Below the pieces are notes generated by a model. The model worked only from the letters and a program-made list of their open reading frames with translations, searched no databases and was not told the origin of the DNA. Position numbers and translations under genes: made by a program. Positions 27,093-36,349 of a DNA stretch of 64,000 nucleotides are shown here, in pieces (the first letter of the stretch is position 1; each line of letters opens with the position of its first letter). The stretch is from positions 682,001-746,000 of the forward strand of contig NZ_JANFLS010000001.1 of NCBI RefSeq assembly GCF_024385465.1, given 5' to 3'. The stretch is from Arthrobacter sp. zg-Y844 (lineage in GTDB: Bacteria; Actinomycetota; Actinomycetes; Actinomycetales; Micrococcaceae).

Positions 27093-27947
27093 CTAGCGGC
27101 CGATTTCGGTCCGCACCGCATAGAGCTCGGGGAAGAACGTCAGTTCGAGGGCACGCCGCAGGAAGCCGGCACCGCTGGAACCGCCCGTGCCCCGCTTCAT
27201 GCCGATGGTGCGTTCCACGGTTTTCAGGTGTCGGAAACGCCACAGCTGGAAATTGTCCTCGAGGTCCACCAGCTCTTCACAGGCCTCATAGACGTCCCAG
27301 TTCCCGGCGGCGTTTTCGTAGACGTACTTGTAGACCGCCAGCAGTGACTCGTCATACACATGTGCCTGCGTCACGTCGCGGTCCAGGAGCTCCGGCGCCA
27401 CGGCATAGCCGCGGCGGGCAAGATAGCGGATGAACTCGTCGTAGATGCTGGTTTCGGAAAGCAGGCCGGACAGCAGCTCCTGAGCGGCGGGGTCTGCCGC
27501 AAACACCGCAATCATTGCCTCGTTCTTGTTGCCCAGCAGGAACTCGACGGCACGGTACTGGTAGGACTGGAAGCCGCTCGAGGCGCCCAGGTCATCGCGG
27601 AATTCGGAGTACTCGGACGGGGTCAGCGTCGCCAGCACGGACCACTGTTCAGTCAGCGAGCGCTGGATGTGCTTGATCCGGGCAATTCCCTTCATGGCCG
27701 AACGCAGGTCATCCGCCGCCAGGCGTGCACGCACGGCCAGCAACTCATGCAGGACGAGCTTCAGCCACAGTTCCGAGGTCTGGTGCTGGATGATGAACAG
27801 CATCTCGTCGTGGTGCTCCGGGCTGCTCACCGGATGCTGTGCGGATAGCAGTTCATCCAGGGCAAGGTAGGACCCGTAGCTCATCTTGTCGCTGAAGTCC
27901 CGCTCGATGCCTGCTTCGAGGCTGCGGGTGTTCTCGTTCGGACTCAT
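27093..27947 (-). CDS. kynA: Tryptophan 2,3-dioxygenase
   Basis: A 284-residue haem dioxygenase that opens the indole ring of tryptophan to N-formylkynurenine, the first step of the kynurenine pathway. Visible blocks are MSYGSYLALDELLSAQHP, HHDEMLFIIQHQTSELWLKL (substrate and haem pocket), ASSGFQSYQYRAVEFLLGNK, WRFRHLKTVERTIGMKRGTG with the proximal histidine, and GGSSG. I chose the ATG at 27947; longer upstream frames are antisense to the SseB-like gene. No kynB or kynU lies within the window. Confidence 0.95.
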   Translation of the reverse strand: MSPNENTRSLEAGIERDFSDKMSYGSYLALDELLSAQHPVSSPEHHDEMLFIIQHQTSELWLKLVLHELLAVRARLAADDLRSAMKGIARIKHIQRSLTEQWSVLATLTPSEYSEFRDDLGASSGFQSYQYRAVEFLLGNKNEAMIAVFAADPAAQELLSGLLSETSIYDEFIRYLARRGYAVAPELLDRDVTQAHVYDESLLAVYKYVYENAAGNWDVYEACEELVDLEDNFQLWRFRHLKTVERTIGMKRGTGGSSGAGFLRRALELTFFPELYAVRTEIGR

Positions 27948-28016
27948 GCCCACCACGGTATCCGCTCCATATGCCAGACTTGGGGTTTTGGCACCGAGCC
28001 CTGAGAAGGAGTCCCC

Positions 28017-28499
28017 ATGGAACCGGACAACACCCCCGAGATCCCGACAATGCCGCTGGCCCAGGACGACGTCGAAACGCCCGGCGCCGCGCTTGAAGAA
28101 GCCATCACCGCCGGCCGTGAGGGCAGGCTCACCAACCGCGAGGTCATGTCCGTCATCTGGACGTCGGAACTGCTGAGCGTGGGGCGCCTGACGAAGGCCG
28201 ACGATCCCTCCACCTTCCAGGCAGTGGTCCTGAAGGCCCCGGACGCCGACTACTCCGTGGCTGCCACCTTCACCTCCGCGGACCGCATCCCCGCGCAGCT
28301 GCGCGAAGCAGCACCGGTGGTCGTCAAGGCCAGCGGCGAAGCCACCATCCGCAGCATTGCCCCGGGATACGGCATGTCCGTCAACCCGGGACACGAAGTA
28401 GGGCTGGAGATCGGCCCGGACGTTGTGGCTTCACTTGTCGAGGCGTCCGAAAAGGCCGCCGCGCAGGCACAGGACCCGGCCGGCACGGAACAGGACTGA
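28017..28499 (+). CDS. SseB-like N-terminal domain protein
   Basis: A 160-residue cytoplasmic protein. LEEAITAGREGRLTNREVMS, then a strand-rich region with YSVAATFTSADRIPAQL and GYGMSVNPGHEVGLEIGPDVVASL, match the SseB N-terminal domain, common in actinobacteria. The molecular function of these proteins is unknown. An AGAAGGAG Shine-Dalgarno precedes the ATG. It is divergent from kynA; the N- and C-terminal tails are acidic and variable. Confidence 0.75.
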   Translation: MEPDNTPEIPTMPLAQDDVETPGAALEEAITAGREGRLTNREVMSVIWTSELLSVGRLTKADDPSTFQAVVLKAPDADYSVAATFTSADRIPAQLREAAPVVVKASGEATIRSIAPGYGMSVNPGHEVGLEIGPDVVASLVEASEKAAAQAQDPAGTEQD

Positions 28500-28636
28500 T
28501 CCAGCCGTAGAAGGCTCGAAAACAGCCGATTAGGTTGCGTTATGGCCATTTGATGCCGTTTTTGCAGGCCTAGCGCTTGCAGTGTCAGTGCCGGGGCCTA
28601 CGCTGGGGAACCTCACAACAGAGGGAGGGCTGTACC

Positions 28637-29704
28637 GTGACCAACTCAAGCGTTGCTTCTTCGATCTGTTCCATCGTTCCGCCGTATCTGCTTGCCCGCC
28701 TGGCCGCCGCCGAAGACCCTGCAAAGGCAACGGCAGCGAAGGCGGCCCGCCGCGCCCTGACCGGGATCAACAGCGTGGAATCCGCGCGCTCGGCGCCGCG
28801 TTCTGCGCCGTCCCGCGGATCAGGCACGGCGTTTACCCCGTCCCTGCGCCGCACCATCTCCGATGCCCTGGGCCTGGAGGAACTGCCCGGCACGGTAGTG
28901 CGGACCGAGGGCGAACCGGACACGGGCGACCCGGCGGTGGACGAAACCTATGCCGGCCTCGGCGCCACGTACCGTCTCTTCAGCGATGCCTATGGACGTT
29001 CCTCGCTCGACGGCGCGGGGCGGGCCTTGGAGGCCACCGTCCACTATGGACACGCCTACGACAACGCTTTCTGGGACGGTTCCCGGATGGTGCTCGGAGA
29101 CGGCGACGGCGAGGTGTTTGAACGCTTCAGCAAATCCCTCACCGTGATCGGCCACGAGCTGGCCCACGGAATCATCCAGTACACCGCGCAGCTGGACTAC
29201 CGTGACCAGTCCGGGGCACTCAACGAATCAGTAGCGGATGTCTTCGGCGTCCTGGTCGAGCAGAAACTGCTGCGACAGACAGCGGACCAGGCCGGCTGGC
29301 TGGTTGGCGAGGGCCTGTTCACGGACCTGGTGCAGGGGCAGGGACTGCGGTCCCTGAAGGCACCGGGCACTGCCTACGACGACGACGTGCTTGGCAAGGA
29401 TCCGCAGCCGGCGTCCATGGCTGACTTCGTGAAGACCGCGGCGGACAACGGCGGTGTCCACATCAACTCCGGAATCCCCAACCGCGCCTTCTACCTGGTG
29501 GCTGAAGCCCTGGGCGGGTATGCCTGGGAACGCGCCGGCCAGATCTGGTACGACACCATCACCGAACGGAATTTTCCCTCCGACGCCACCTTCGCCGTCT
29601 TCGCCGCCGCCACGGTCACCGCAGCGGAAAAACGGTACGGAGCGGGGACGGAGGAAAGTACTGCTGTGCAGGCCGCATGGAAAGAGGTTAACGTCTTGGT
29701 ATGA
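28637..29704 (+). CDS. M4 metallopeptidase, protealysin-like
   Basis: A 355-residue thermolysin-family zinc protease. HELAHG places the zinc histidines at His173 and His177 with catalytic Glu174; NESVADVFG gives the third ligand and NGGVHINSGIPNRAFY the active-site histidine. No signal peptide is visible. The short propeptide contains CSIVPPYLLARLA, the PPL-type motif of protealysin-like precursors, and its length (~60 residues before the mature start near TIxDALG) fits that group. I chose the GTG at 28637 for its AGGGAGGG. The emfourin-like inhibitor gene overlaps its stop by 4 nt. Protealysin-like proteases act inside cells or leave by a non-classical route. Confidence 0.92.
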   Translation: MTNSSVASSICSIVPPYLLARLAAAEDPAKATAAKAARRALTGINSVESARSAPRSAPSRGSGTAFTPSLRRTISDALGLEELPGTVVRTEGEPDTGDPAVDETYAGLGATYRLFSDAYGRSSLDGAGRALEATVHYGHAYDNAFWDGSRMVLGDGDGEVFERFSKSLTVIGHELAHGIIQYTAQLDYRDQSGALNESVADVFGVLVEQKLLRQTADQAGWLVGEGLFTDLVQGQGLRSLKAPGTAYDDDVLGKDPQPASMADFVKTAADNGGVHINSGIPNRAFYLVAEALGGYAWERAGQIWYDTITERNFPSDATFAVFAAATVTAAEKRYGAGTEESTAVQAAWKEVNVLV

Positions 29705-29979
29705 GACTGGTTGTAGTGCGCAGCGGCGGCTTTGCGGGCATGCAGCGCACCTGGAGCACGCAGGTCAGCTCCGAAGAGGCACAGGAGCGGTGGCTGCCGC
29801 TCCTCAGCGATCCGCCCGAAGCCCCGGACAGCGAACCGGACCGGTTCACGTATGAGATCTCCGTGGGCCCGGCCGCCGTCACCATCCCGGAGCGGCAGGT
29901 CAAGGGCAGGTGGCGCGAACTCGTGGAGCGGGCCCGCGCCGGCGCCGATTCCGAACCCGGCGAGGGCTCCGAAGACTAG
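29701..29979 (+). CDS. Emfourin-like inhibitor of the M4 protease
   Basis: A 92-residue protein beginning MRLVVVRSGGFAGMQRTWST, which fits the N-terminal pattern of emfourin (protealysin-associated inhibitor): a beta-strand followed by a SGGFAG loop, then a strand-rich core (RFTYEISVGPAAVTIPERQV) and a C-terminal acidic helix. In Serratia the emfourin gene lies directly behind protealysin and its product inhibits the mature protease. Here the start overlaps the protease stop (ATGA), so the two are translationally coupled. Function is inferred from pattern and context. Confidence 0.82.
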   Translation: MRLVVVRSGGFAGMQRTWSTQVSSEEAQERWLPLLSDPPEAPDSEPDRFTYEISVGPAAVTIPERQVKGRWRELVERARAGADSEPGEGSED

Positions 29980-30096
29980 GCCGGCCGGTGTTTGGGCAAC
30001 CCGTCCGGAAACCTTTCGGCAGCACCGGCAAACGAATTAGGCAACCGGCGGGTTCCATGTAAAGTTAGGAGCTGTGCCGGATTCCTTCCGGACACT

Positions 30097-30170
30097 GCGG
30101 GCGTAGCTCAATGGTAGAGCGCTAGCTTCCCAAGCTTGATACGCGGGTTCGATTCCCGTCGCCCGCTCCA
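30097..30170 (+). tRNA. tRNA-Gly (anticodon CCC)
   Basis: The acceptor stem GCGGGCG pairs with CGCCCGC (30160-30166), followed by discriminator T and an encoded CCA. The D arm AGCTC-AATGGTA-GAGC, the anticodon loop TTCCCAA giving CCC, and the T arm GGGTTCGATTCCC are all intact. It decodes GGG glycine codons, frequent in high-GC genomes. Confidence 0.96.
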
Positions 30171-30269
30171 CTTCGGGGCAAGACTCCACCCCTCCCCCTG
30201 CGCTGTGCTGCACCAGCACTTTCGCTGTCAGCGTGTCAACCCCCGGCTCAAAGTCCGGGGTATTCGGCG

Positions 30270-30275
30270 TAGACT
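30270..30275 (+). promoter_or_regulatory. -10 element of a probable leaderless panD promoter
   Basis: TAGACT ends 8 nt before the panD ATG at 30284 with no Shine-Dalgarno. A CCCCGG/CCGGGG hairpin (30241-30260) lies just upstream, in the -35 region. Confidence 0.5.
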
Positions 30276-30283
30276 TAGCCGCG

Positions 30284-30745
30284 ATGAACCGGAAAATGTT
30301 TAAGTCCAAAATCCACCGCGCCACGGTGACCCATGCCGACCTGCACTACGTGGGGTCCGTGACGGTTGACCTTGACCTCCTTGAAGCCGCGGACATCCTG
30401 CCCGGCGAGCTCGTCTCGATCGTCGACGTCGACAACGGCGCCCGGCTTGAGACGTACACCATCGCCGGCGAACGCGGCTCGGGGGTGCTGGGCATCAACG
30501 GTGCAGCGGCCCACCTGGTGCATGTGGGCGACACGGTCATCCTCATTACCTATGCCGATATGACCACCGATGAGGCCCGCTCCTTCGTGCCGACGGTTGT
30601 CCACGTTGATTCCGCCAACCGGATCCTGGAACTGGGGACGGACCCGGCCGAGGCCGTGACGGAAGGCACCGAGCGTCCTCCGCTGGCCCTGGACAACACC
30701 CAGGTCATGGCCGGCAACCCGGGCGCCGCAGCCGAAGCCAGATAG
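30284..30745 (+). CDS. panD: Aspartate 1-decarboxylase PanD
   Basis: A 153-residue pyruvoyl enzyme making beta-alanine for pantothenate and Co[21 protein letters not shown] matches the family N-terminus; with the start at 30284 the self-cleavage pair is Gly24-Ser25, the standard numbering, which supports this start. Ser25 becomes the pyruvoyl cofactor. [20 protein letters not shown] and [20 protein letters not shown] follow. The C-terminal ~35 residues are a variable extension. It lies between tRNA-Gly and an AEC transporter gene 9 nt downstream. Confidence 0.95.
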   Translation: MNRKMFKSKIHRATVTHADLHYVGSVTVDLDLLEAADILPGELVSIVDVDNGARLETYTIAGERGSGVLGINGAAAHLVHVGDTVILITYADMTTDEARSFVPTVVHVDSANRILELGTDPAEAVTEGTERPPLALDNTQVMAGNPGAAAEAR

Positions 30746-30754
30746 CAGCATCCG

Positions 30755-31681
30755 GTGCTGGGGGTACTCACCGGATTCGCCGTTGTCTGGATCATCATCC
30801 TTACCGGGTATGCCATCGGCCGGCTCGGCATACTTGGGGAAAACGCCCAGACCGTACTGAGCCGCCTGGCGTTCTTCGTTGCATCGCCCGCGCTCCTGCT
30901 CGTTACCCTCAGCGATGCGGACCTGCCCACTGTCTTCTCGTTTCCGCTGCTGGTGGCCGCCGCCAGCGCCGGGGCCACGGCGGTCCTCTATGTGCTCATT
31001 ACCCGCTGGTGGCTGCGCCGGCCGCTGCCGGAAATGCTTATTTCGGCCATGTCTTCGTCCCTGGTCAATGCCGCCAATCTTGGGTTGCCCATCTGCGTGT
31101 ACGTCCTCGGGGACGCCGCCTATATCGCACCCGTGCTGATTTTCCAGCTCGCTTTCTTCACCCCGCTCTTCCTGATGATGATGGATTCGGCCACCAGCGG
31201 CAGGCGGACCTCAGTCCGGGTTTTCGCCGTACAGGTGGTCCGCAACCCGATAATCGTCGGCTCGCTGATCGGCCTGCTCCTGGCCGCCACCGGCACGCAG
31301 CTGCCCGAAATCATCCATGAACCGGTGTCCCTGATCGGCGGTGCAGCGGTTCCCGCCATGCTGCTTGCCTTCGGGCTTTCACTGGTGGGGTCGCGGCCCC
31401 TGAATGCCGACGGCGGCAGGCGGGCCGACGTCATTCTCGCCTCTGCCTTCAAGCTCCTTGTCCAACCGCTGCTGGCTTTCCTGCTGGCCCGCTTCATCCT
31501 GGGGATGGAAGGACACCTGCTTTTCGCCGTCGTGGTCACCGCTGCCCTTCCCACCGCCCAGAATGTCTTCGTTGCTGCTGCCCGCTACGAAGAAGGCGTG
31601 CTGGTGGCCAAGGACACCGTGCTGCTCACCACCATTGCCTCGCTGCCCGTGCTGGTCCTGGCCGCAGCCCTGCTGACCTGA
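30755..31681 (+). CDS. AEC family transporter (auxin efflux carrier-like)
   Basis: A 308-residue membrane protein with about ten transmembrane helices, starting with a GTG 9 nt after panD. ILTGYAIGRLGILGENAQTVLSRL and FFVASPALLLVTLSD match the N-terminal repeat, and ASAFKLLVQPLLAFLLARFILGM and AALPTAQNVFVAAARYEEG the C-terminal repeat of Mem_trans/AEC proteins. Family members export or import organic acids and similar anions. Position after panD suggests co-transcription but not a shared pathway; the substrate is unknown. Confidence 0.85.
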   Translation: MLGVLTGFAVVWIIILTGYAIGRLGILGENAQTVLSRLAFFVASPALLLVTLSDADLPTVFSFPLLVAAASAGATAVLYVLITRWWLRRPLPEMLISAMSSSLVNAANLGLPICVYVLGDAAYIAPVLIFQLAFFTPLFLMMMDSATSGRRTSVRVFAVQVVRNPIIVGSLIGLLLAATGTQLPEIIHEPVSLIGGAAVPAMLLAFGLSLVGSRPLNADGGRRADVILASAFKLLVQPLLAFLLARFILGMEGHLLFAVVVTAALPTAQNVFVAAARYEEGVLVAKDTVLLTTIASLPVLVLAAALLT

Positions 31682-31693
31682 TGAAACGCCCGG

Positions 31694-31724
31694 TTTGACC
31701 GGCAGGAATGTGGCGTAAATTACG
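31694..31724 (+). promoter_or_regulatory. Candidate promoter and palindromic operator of the sugar ABC operon
   Basis: TTTGAC (31694-31699) and TAAATT (31716-31721) are 16 nt apart, a plausible promoter. The -10 sits inside the perfect palindrome CGTAAATTACG (31714-31724), a likely place for a repressor. It lies about 100 nt upstream of the lipoprotein gene. No regulator gene is adjacent, and the site is a prediction. Confidence 0.4.
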
Positions 31725-31821
31725 TTCAAGGCATATGGTCAAACTGAAGGCTGCTTAGTGTGTGGCCCGTCTCAGGCAACGCCGCAGGGGACACTTACGA
31801 CGAGGTGGAGGCACAGTACCG

Positions 31822-33144
31822 ATGCCAAACGACGCAAGATACTGGGGTCGTACCCGGAAAGGGGCACGGGCTGCGGCCGGCGTTGCTCTGGCCTTGGGCG
31901 CAACCCTCCTGACCGGCTGCGGATCCGACGAGGGCGCAGCACCCACCTTGACCTGGTACATCAATCCGGATGCCGGCGGGCAGGCCGAACTGGCGAAGCA
32001 GTGCAGCGATGCCTCCGGGGGCGCGTACACCATCGAGACCTCCCTGCTGCCGAACGATGCCGCCTCCCAGCGCGAACAGCTGGCCCGGCGCCTCGCTGCC
32101 GGGGACAAGAGCATGGACATCATGAGCCTGGATCCACCCAACGTTCCCGAGTACGCGGAGCCGGGTTACCTGGCACCCGTACCCGATGACGTAGCGGAGC
32201 GGACCACGGAGGGTGTGCTGGAAGGCGCCCTGGCCGGCGCAAAGTGGAAAGACAAAGTGGTGGCCGTACCGTTCTGGGCCAACACCCAGATCCTCTGGTA
32301 CCGCAAATCCGTGGCCGAGGCTGCACAACTGGACATGACCAAGCCGGTGACCTGGGACCAGATCATCGATGCCGCGCAGAGCCAGGATAAATACATCGGC
32401 GTCCAGGGCGCCCGCGCGGAGTCCATGACCGTGTGGGTGAACGCCCTGGTGGCGTCTGCCGGCGGTGAAATCGTGCAGAATCCGGACGCGTCGGCGGATG
32501 ACCTGCAGCTGGGTCTCGACACCGAGGCCGGAAAGCAGGCAGCAGAGGTTGTCTCCACGATCGGCAAGGAGGGCCTGGGCGGTCCCGGACTGCCCACCCA
32601 GACGGAAAACACCTCCATGATCCAGTTCCAGGGTGACCAGGGTTCGTTCATGGTCAACTATCCCTTCGTCTGGCCGGCCACCAACGCGTCGGTCGAGGAG
32701 GGTGCCTTGCCTGCGTCCCTCATCGACGACATCGGCTGGGCCCTCTACCCGGCCATGAACGAGGGCGAGGATACGGCTCCCCCGCTGGGCGGCATCAACC
32801 TCGGTGTGGGCTCCAACAGCGAGCACCCCGACCTGGCGTTCGAGGCCATCGAATGCATCGTCTCGCCCGAGAACCAGGCCCAGTACTTCACCACCAACGG
32901 CAACCCGCCGTCGAACGAAGAGGCCTACAACGCTCCGGGGATCGAAGAGACATTCCCGATGGCCCCGGTCATCCGGGACTCGCTGGAACTGGCCGTGCCC
33001 CGGCCGCAGACCCCCTACTACAACGAGATCTCCACCGGCATCCAGCAGACCTGGACTCCGCCGAGCGACGTCAACCCCGATACCACCCCGGCCGAGAGCC
33101 AGGAATTCATTCTCGCAGTCCTTAGAGGGGAGAAACTGCTGTGA
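31822..33144 (+). CDS. Sugar ABC transporter substrate-binding lipoprotein, LpqY-like (trehalose)
   Basis: A 440-residue extracytoplasmic solute-binding protein. An N-terminal basic region and hydrophobic segment end in the lipobox LLTGC, with Cys33 for lipid attachment. The mature start (TWYINPDAGGQAELAKQC, then SQREQLARRLAAGDKSMDIM) resembles mycobacterial LpqY, the trehalose-binding protein of LpqY-SugABC. The ATG at 31822 follows GGTGGAGG. It leads a four-gene operon and overlaps the first permease by 4 nt. Trehalose specificity is inferred from this similarity; maltose-type sugars are the alternative. Confidence 0.85.
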   Translation: MPNDARYWGRTRKGARAAAGVALALGATLLTGCGSDEGAAPTLTWYINPDAGGQAELAKQCSDASGGAYTIETSLLPNDAASQREQLARRLAAGDKSMDIMSLDPPNVPEYAEPGYLAPVPDDVAERTTEGVLEGALAGAKWKDKVVAVPFWANTQILWYRKSVAEAAQLDMTKPVTWDQIIDAAQSQDKYIGVQGARAESMTVWVNALVASAGGEIVQNPDASADDLQLGLDTEAGKQAAEVVSTIGKEGLGGPGLPTQTENTSMIQFQGDQGSFMVNYPFVWPATNASVEEGALPASLIDDIGWALYPAMNEGEDTAPPLGGINLGVGSNSEHPDLAFEAIECIVSPENQAQYFTTNGNPPSNEEAYNAPGIEETFPMAPVIRDSLELAVPRPQTPYYNEISTGIQQTWTPPSDVNPDTTPAESQEFILAVLRGEKLL

Positions 33145-34103
33145 GCACTTCCGTCGAAGCGGTCCGGGACGCCCCGGCCAAGCCCACTCCGTCCAAACAG
33201 CCCCTCAGTGACCGCGCCAAAGCGGAGCGGCGGCTGGGTTTCTGGCTCGCCGGGCCCGCCTTCATCATCATGCTCGCGGTCACCGCCTATCCGATCCTCC
33301 TGGCGCTCTGGGAATCGCTGTTCAAGTACCGCCTGACCGCCCCGGCGGACCGGGAGTTCGTGGGACTGGGCAACTACGCGACCATCCTTTCGGACGGCCT
33401 GTTCTGGCGGGACCTGGGGGTGACGGTGCTGATCACGGTCATCACCGTCGTCGTCGAGCTGATTCTCGGCTTTGCACTGGCCCTGGTGATGAACAGCGCG
33501 CTGAAGGCCGTCCGCGGCTGGCTGCGCACCGCGATCCTCGTGCCGTACGGCATCATCACCGTGGTTTCCGCCTTCGCCTGGTTCTATGCCTTCGACATCA
33601 ACTCCGGCTACATCAACAGCTGGTTCAACTGGGTGCCCGGTATCGACTCGGACCTGAACTGGTTCGCCGACACCTGGACGGCACTGTCCGTCATCATGGC
33701 CTCGGAAATCTGGAAGACCACCCCGTTCATCTCCCTGCTGCTGCTGGCGGGCCTGGCCCAGGTTCCGGGCGAGCTGACGGAAGCGGCAGAGGTTGACGGT
33801 GCGTCCTGGTGGCAGCGGATGTCCAAGGTGATCATCCCGAACATGAAGGCCGCCATCATGGTCGCCGTCCTGTTCCGCGCACTGGACGCCTTCCGCATCT
33901 TCGACAACGTCTACATCATGACCAACGGCGCGTACGGCACCGAGGTGCTTTCGCTGCTGGCCTACCGGACTTCGATTACCCGCCTGGAAATCGGCATGGG
34001 CTCGGCCGTGTCGGTGCTGCTGTTCATCTGCGTCATCATCATCTGTTTCATCGCCATCAAACTGTTCAAAGTAGACCTTTCCGGCGCACGAGGGGGTAAA
34101 TAA
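33141..34103 (+). CDS. Sugar ABC transporter permease, SugA-like
   Basis: A 320-residue MalF/SugA-type permease with six predicted helices and a basic cytoplasmic N-terminus. The EAA loop EAAEVDGASWWQRMSKVIIPNM, which docks on the ATPase, is near residue 215. It starts at GTG within the GTGA overlap with the lipoprotein gene and is followed immediately by the second permease gene. Confidence 0.9.
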   Translation: MSTSVEAVRDAPAKPTPSKQPLSDRAKAERRLGFWLAGPAFIIMLAVTAYPILLALWESLFKYRLTAPADREFVGLGNYATILSDGLFWRDLGVTVLITVITVVVELILGFALALVMNSALKAVRGWLRTAILVPYGIITVVSAFAWFYAFDINSGYINSWFNWVPGIDSDLNWFADTWTALSVIMASEIWKTTPFISLLLLAGLAQVPGELTEAAEVDGASWWQRMSKVIIPNMKAAIMVAVLFRALDAFRIFDNVYIMTNGAYGTEVLSLLAYRTSITRLEIGMGSAVSVLLFICVIIICFIAIKLFKVDLSGARGGK

Positions 34104-34946
34104 GTGAAGTCCTCACCTGCCAAACGGCGGACAATTTGGACCATTATTTCGGTTCTGGTTGTCCTGTACGCGCTGTTCCCCGTGGCATCGATCCTGGCCA
34201 CCTCGTTCAAGCTGCCCAGCGACCTGACTTCCGGGACCTTCCTCCCGACCAACTGGTCATGGAGCAACTACGAGCAGATCCTCGTCGGCGACGCGCAGGG
34301 GCTGTTCCTGAGCAGCCTGCGCAACTCCATCGGCATCTGCCTGATCGCCACCTTCATCGCGGTCATCCTGGCCACCCTGTGCGCCTATGCAATTGCCCGC
34401 CTGGACTTCCCGGGCAAGAAACTGGTGCTGACCACGGCGCTGGGTGTCTCGATCTTCCCGGTGATCTCCATCGTGACCCCGCTGTTCAACCTCTGGCGCA
34501 ACATCGGGCTCTACGACACGTGGCCCGGACTCATCATCCCCTACCTGTCCCTGACGCTGCCGATCTCCATCTGGACCCTGGCGGCATTCTTCCGGCAGAT
34601 CCCGTGGGAGCTGGAGCAGGCAGCCCAGGTTGACGGCGCCACCACGTGGCAGGCGTTCCGCAAGGCCATCGTTCCCCTGGCCGCCCCCGGCGTCTTCACC
34701 ACCGCGATCATTGCGTTCTTCATCGCCTGGAATGACTTCGTGTACGGCATATCGCTGACCTCCACCGAGGCGGCGCGGCCGGTACCGGCAGCCCTGGCGT
34801 TCTTCACCGGCGCTTCACAGTTCGAGGAGCCCACCGGTGCCATCTCCGCCGCGGCGATCATCGTCACCATTCCCGTAGTTGTCCTGGTGCTCGCGTTCCA
34901 GCGCCAAATCGTCTCCGGCCTAACCCAGGGCGCCGTCAAGGGCTAG
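34104..34946 (+). CDS. Sugar ABC transporter permease, SugB-like
   Basis: A 280-residue MalG/SugB-type permease with six helices. The EAA loop EQAAQVDGATTWQAFRKAI lies near residue 175, followed by PLAAPGVFTTAIIAFFIAWNDF. The GTG start directly abuts the TAA of the first permease. It pairs with that permease to form the membrane channel. Confidence 0.9.
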   Translation: MKSSPAKRRTIWTIISVLVVLYALFPVASILATSFKLPSDLTSGTFLPTNWSWSNYEQILVGDAQGLFLSSLRNSIGICLIATFIAVILATLCAYAIARLDFPGKKLVLTTALGVSIFPVISIVTPLFNLWRNIGLYDTWPGLIIPYLSLTLPISIWTLAAFFRQIPWELEQAAQVDGATTWQAFRKAIVPLAAPGVFTTAIIAFFIAWNDFVYGISLTSTEAARPVPAALAFFTGASQFEEPTGAISAAAIIVTIPVVVLVLAFQRQIVSGLTQGAVKG

Positions 34947-34987
34947 TTCCCTTTCGGCACCCGGACTGAAGAAAAGGATCCCTAACC

Positions 34988-36247
34988 ATGGCATCTATCA
35001 CCCTCAAGAACCTCGTCAAGAAGTACGGCGACGGTTTTCCGGCCGTCAACGATGTCAGCCTGGACATTGCCGACGGCGAGTTCATCATCCTGGTGGGCCC
35101 GTCGGGCTGCGGAAAATCGACGTTGCTGCGCATGATCGTAGGGCTGGAGGACATCACCTCCGGTGATCTGCTCATCAACGGAGAGCGCGTCAATGACAAG
35201 GCACCGCGTGACCGCAACCTGGCCATGGTGTTCCAGAACTACGCGCTCTACCCGCACCTCACGGTCTACGAGAACATCGCGTTCCCGCTGCGCCTGAACA
35301 AGGGAAAGTACAACGACGAGCAGGTCCGCAAGCTCGTGACCGATGCCGCCGCAACGCTGGAACTGACGGACCACCTGGACCGCAAGCCGGCCAACCTCTC
35401 GGGCGGCCAGCGGCAGCGGGTGGCCATGGGCCGCGCCATCGTCCGGCAGGCCGATGCGTTCCTCTTCGACGAGCCGCTCTCGAACCTGGACGCGAAGCTG
35501 CGCGGCCAGATGCGTTCGGAGATTGCGCAGATGCAGCGCCGCCTGGGCACCACCAGCGTCTACGTGACCCACGACCAGACCGAGGCCATGACGCTCGGTG
35601 ACCGTGTGGCGGTGCTGAAGAAGGGCATCCTGCAGCAGGTCGCCTCCCCGCGCGAGCTCTACGAACAGCCCATCAACCTGTTCGTGGCCGGCTTCATCGG
35701 ATCCCCCTCCATGAACTTCCTGCCTGCAACGCTGGAGAACGGGGTGCTGAAGACCGCCGTCGGCGACATCCGCGTCCCCGAAGACAAGGCCGCAAAGGCC
35801 GCCGGCAAGCAGGTTGTGCTGGTGGGCATCCGCCCGGAGTTCTTCGAGGATGCCTCCCTGGTGGAGGAAAGCAAGCTGCAGCACGGTTCCACGTTCACGG
35901 CACCGATCACGCACACGGAGTGGCTGGGCAACGAGCAGTACGGGTACATCCACTTCGACCCCACCCCCGAGGTACGCGAGCTGCTGAACAACCTGGCCCG
36001 GGACATGGACGCCGACGAGCTGCGCCCCCAGGTGGTGGTGACGCTCGACGCCGCCAGCCGGATCCGCGGCGGACGCGACGCCGAGCTGTGGCTGGACACC
36101 CGCAAAGTGCACCTCTTCGACCCGGAAACCGGTGAAAACCTCACACGCGACGCCGCAGCGGGCGCCGAGCTGACCGAGGAAGCCAATGCTGCCCGTGCCG
36201 AGGAGATCGCCGCTGCACACGAGACCGTCCCGGCGGCAGCGTCCTAG
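34988..36247 (+). CDS. Sugar ABC transporter ATPase, SugC/MsmX/UgpC family
   Basis: A 419-residue ATPase. The nucleotide-binding domain has Walker [30 protein letters not shown] (Q loop), [17 protein letters not shown] and [10 protein letters not shown]. The C-terminal ~170 residues form the OB-like MOI/TOBE regulatory domain, with a Glu/Ala-rich tail. Start ATG at 34988 has AAAGGATCC upstream. It completes a full importer, so this system need not borrow a shared ATPase. Confidence 0.92.
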   Translation: MASITLKNLVKKYGDGFPAVNDVSLDIADGEFIILVGPSGCGKSTLLRMIVGLEDITSGDLLINGERVNDKAPRDRNLAMVFQNYALYPHLTVYENIAFPLRLNKGKYNDEQVRKLVTDAAATLELTDHLDRKPANLSGGQRQRVAMGRAIVRQADAFLFDEPLSNLDAKLRGQMRSEIAQMQRRLGTTSVYVTHDQTEAMTLGDRVAVLKKGILQQVASPRELYEQPINLFVAGFIGSPSMNFLPATLENGVLKTAVGDIRVPEDKAAKAAGKQVVLVGIRPEFFEDASLVEESKLQHGSTFTAPITHTEWLGNEQYGYIHFDPTPEVRELLNNLARDMDADELRPQVVVTLDAASRIRGGRDAELWLDTRKVHLFDPETGENLTRDAAAGAELTEEANAARAEEIAAAHETVPAAAS

Positions 36248-36288
36248 CAGCGGGACAACTGGCACAGCCCTCCTCCAGGGCAGCTGAC

Positions 36289-36323
36289 ACGAAGGCCGGA
36301 CGGGAAACCGATCCGGCCTTCGT
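36289..36323. terminator. Intrinsic terminator after the sugar ABC operon
   Basis: A perfect 12-bp stem (36289-36300 with 36312-36323) and 11-nt loop lie 42 nt after the ATPase stop. The U-tract is weak, so efficiency is uncertain. Confidence 0.7.
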
Positions 36324-36349
36324 CCGTCCGGGCAGGTAACGTAAGAGCA

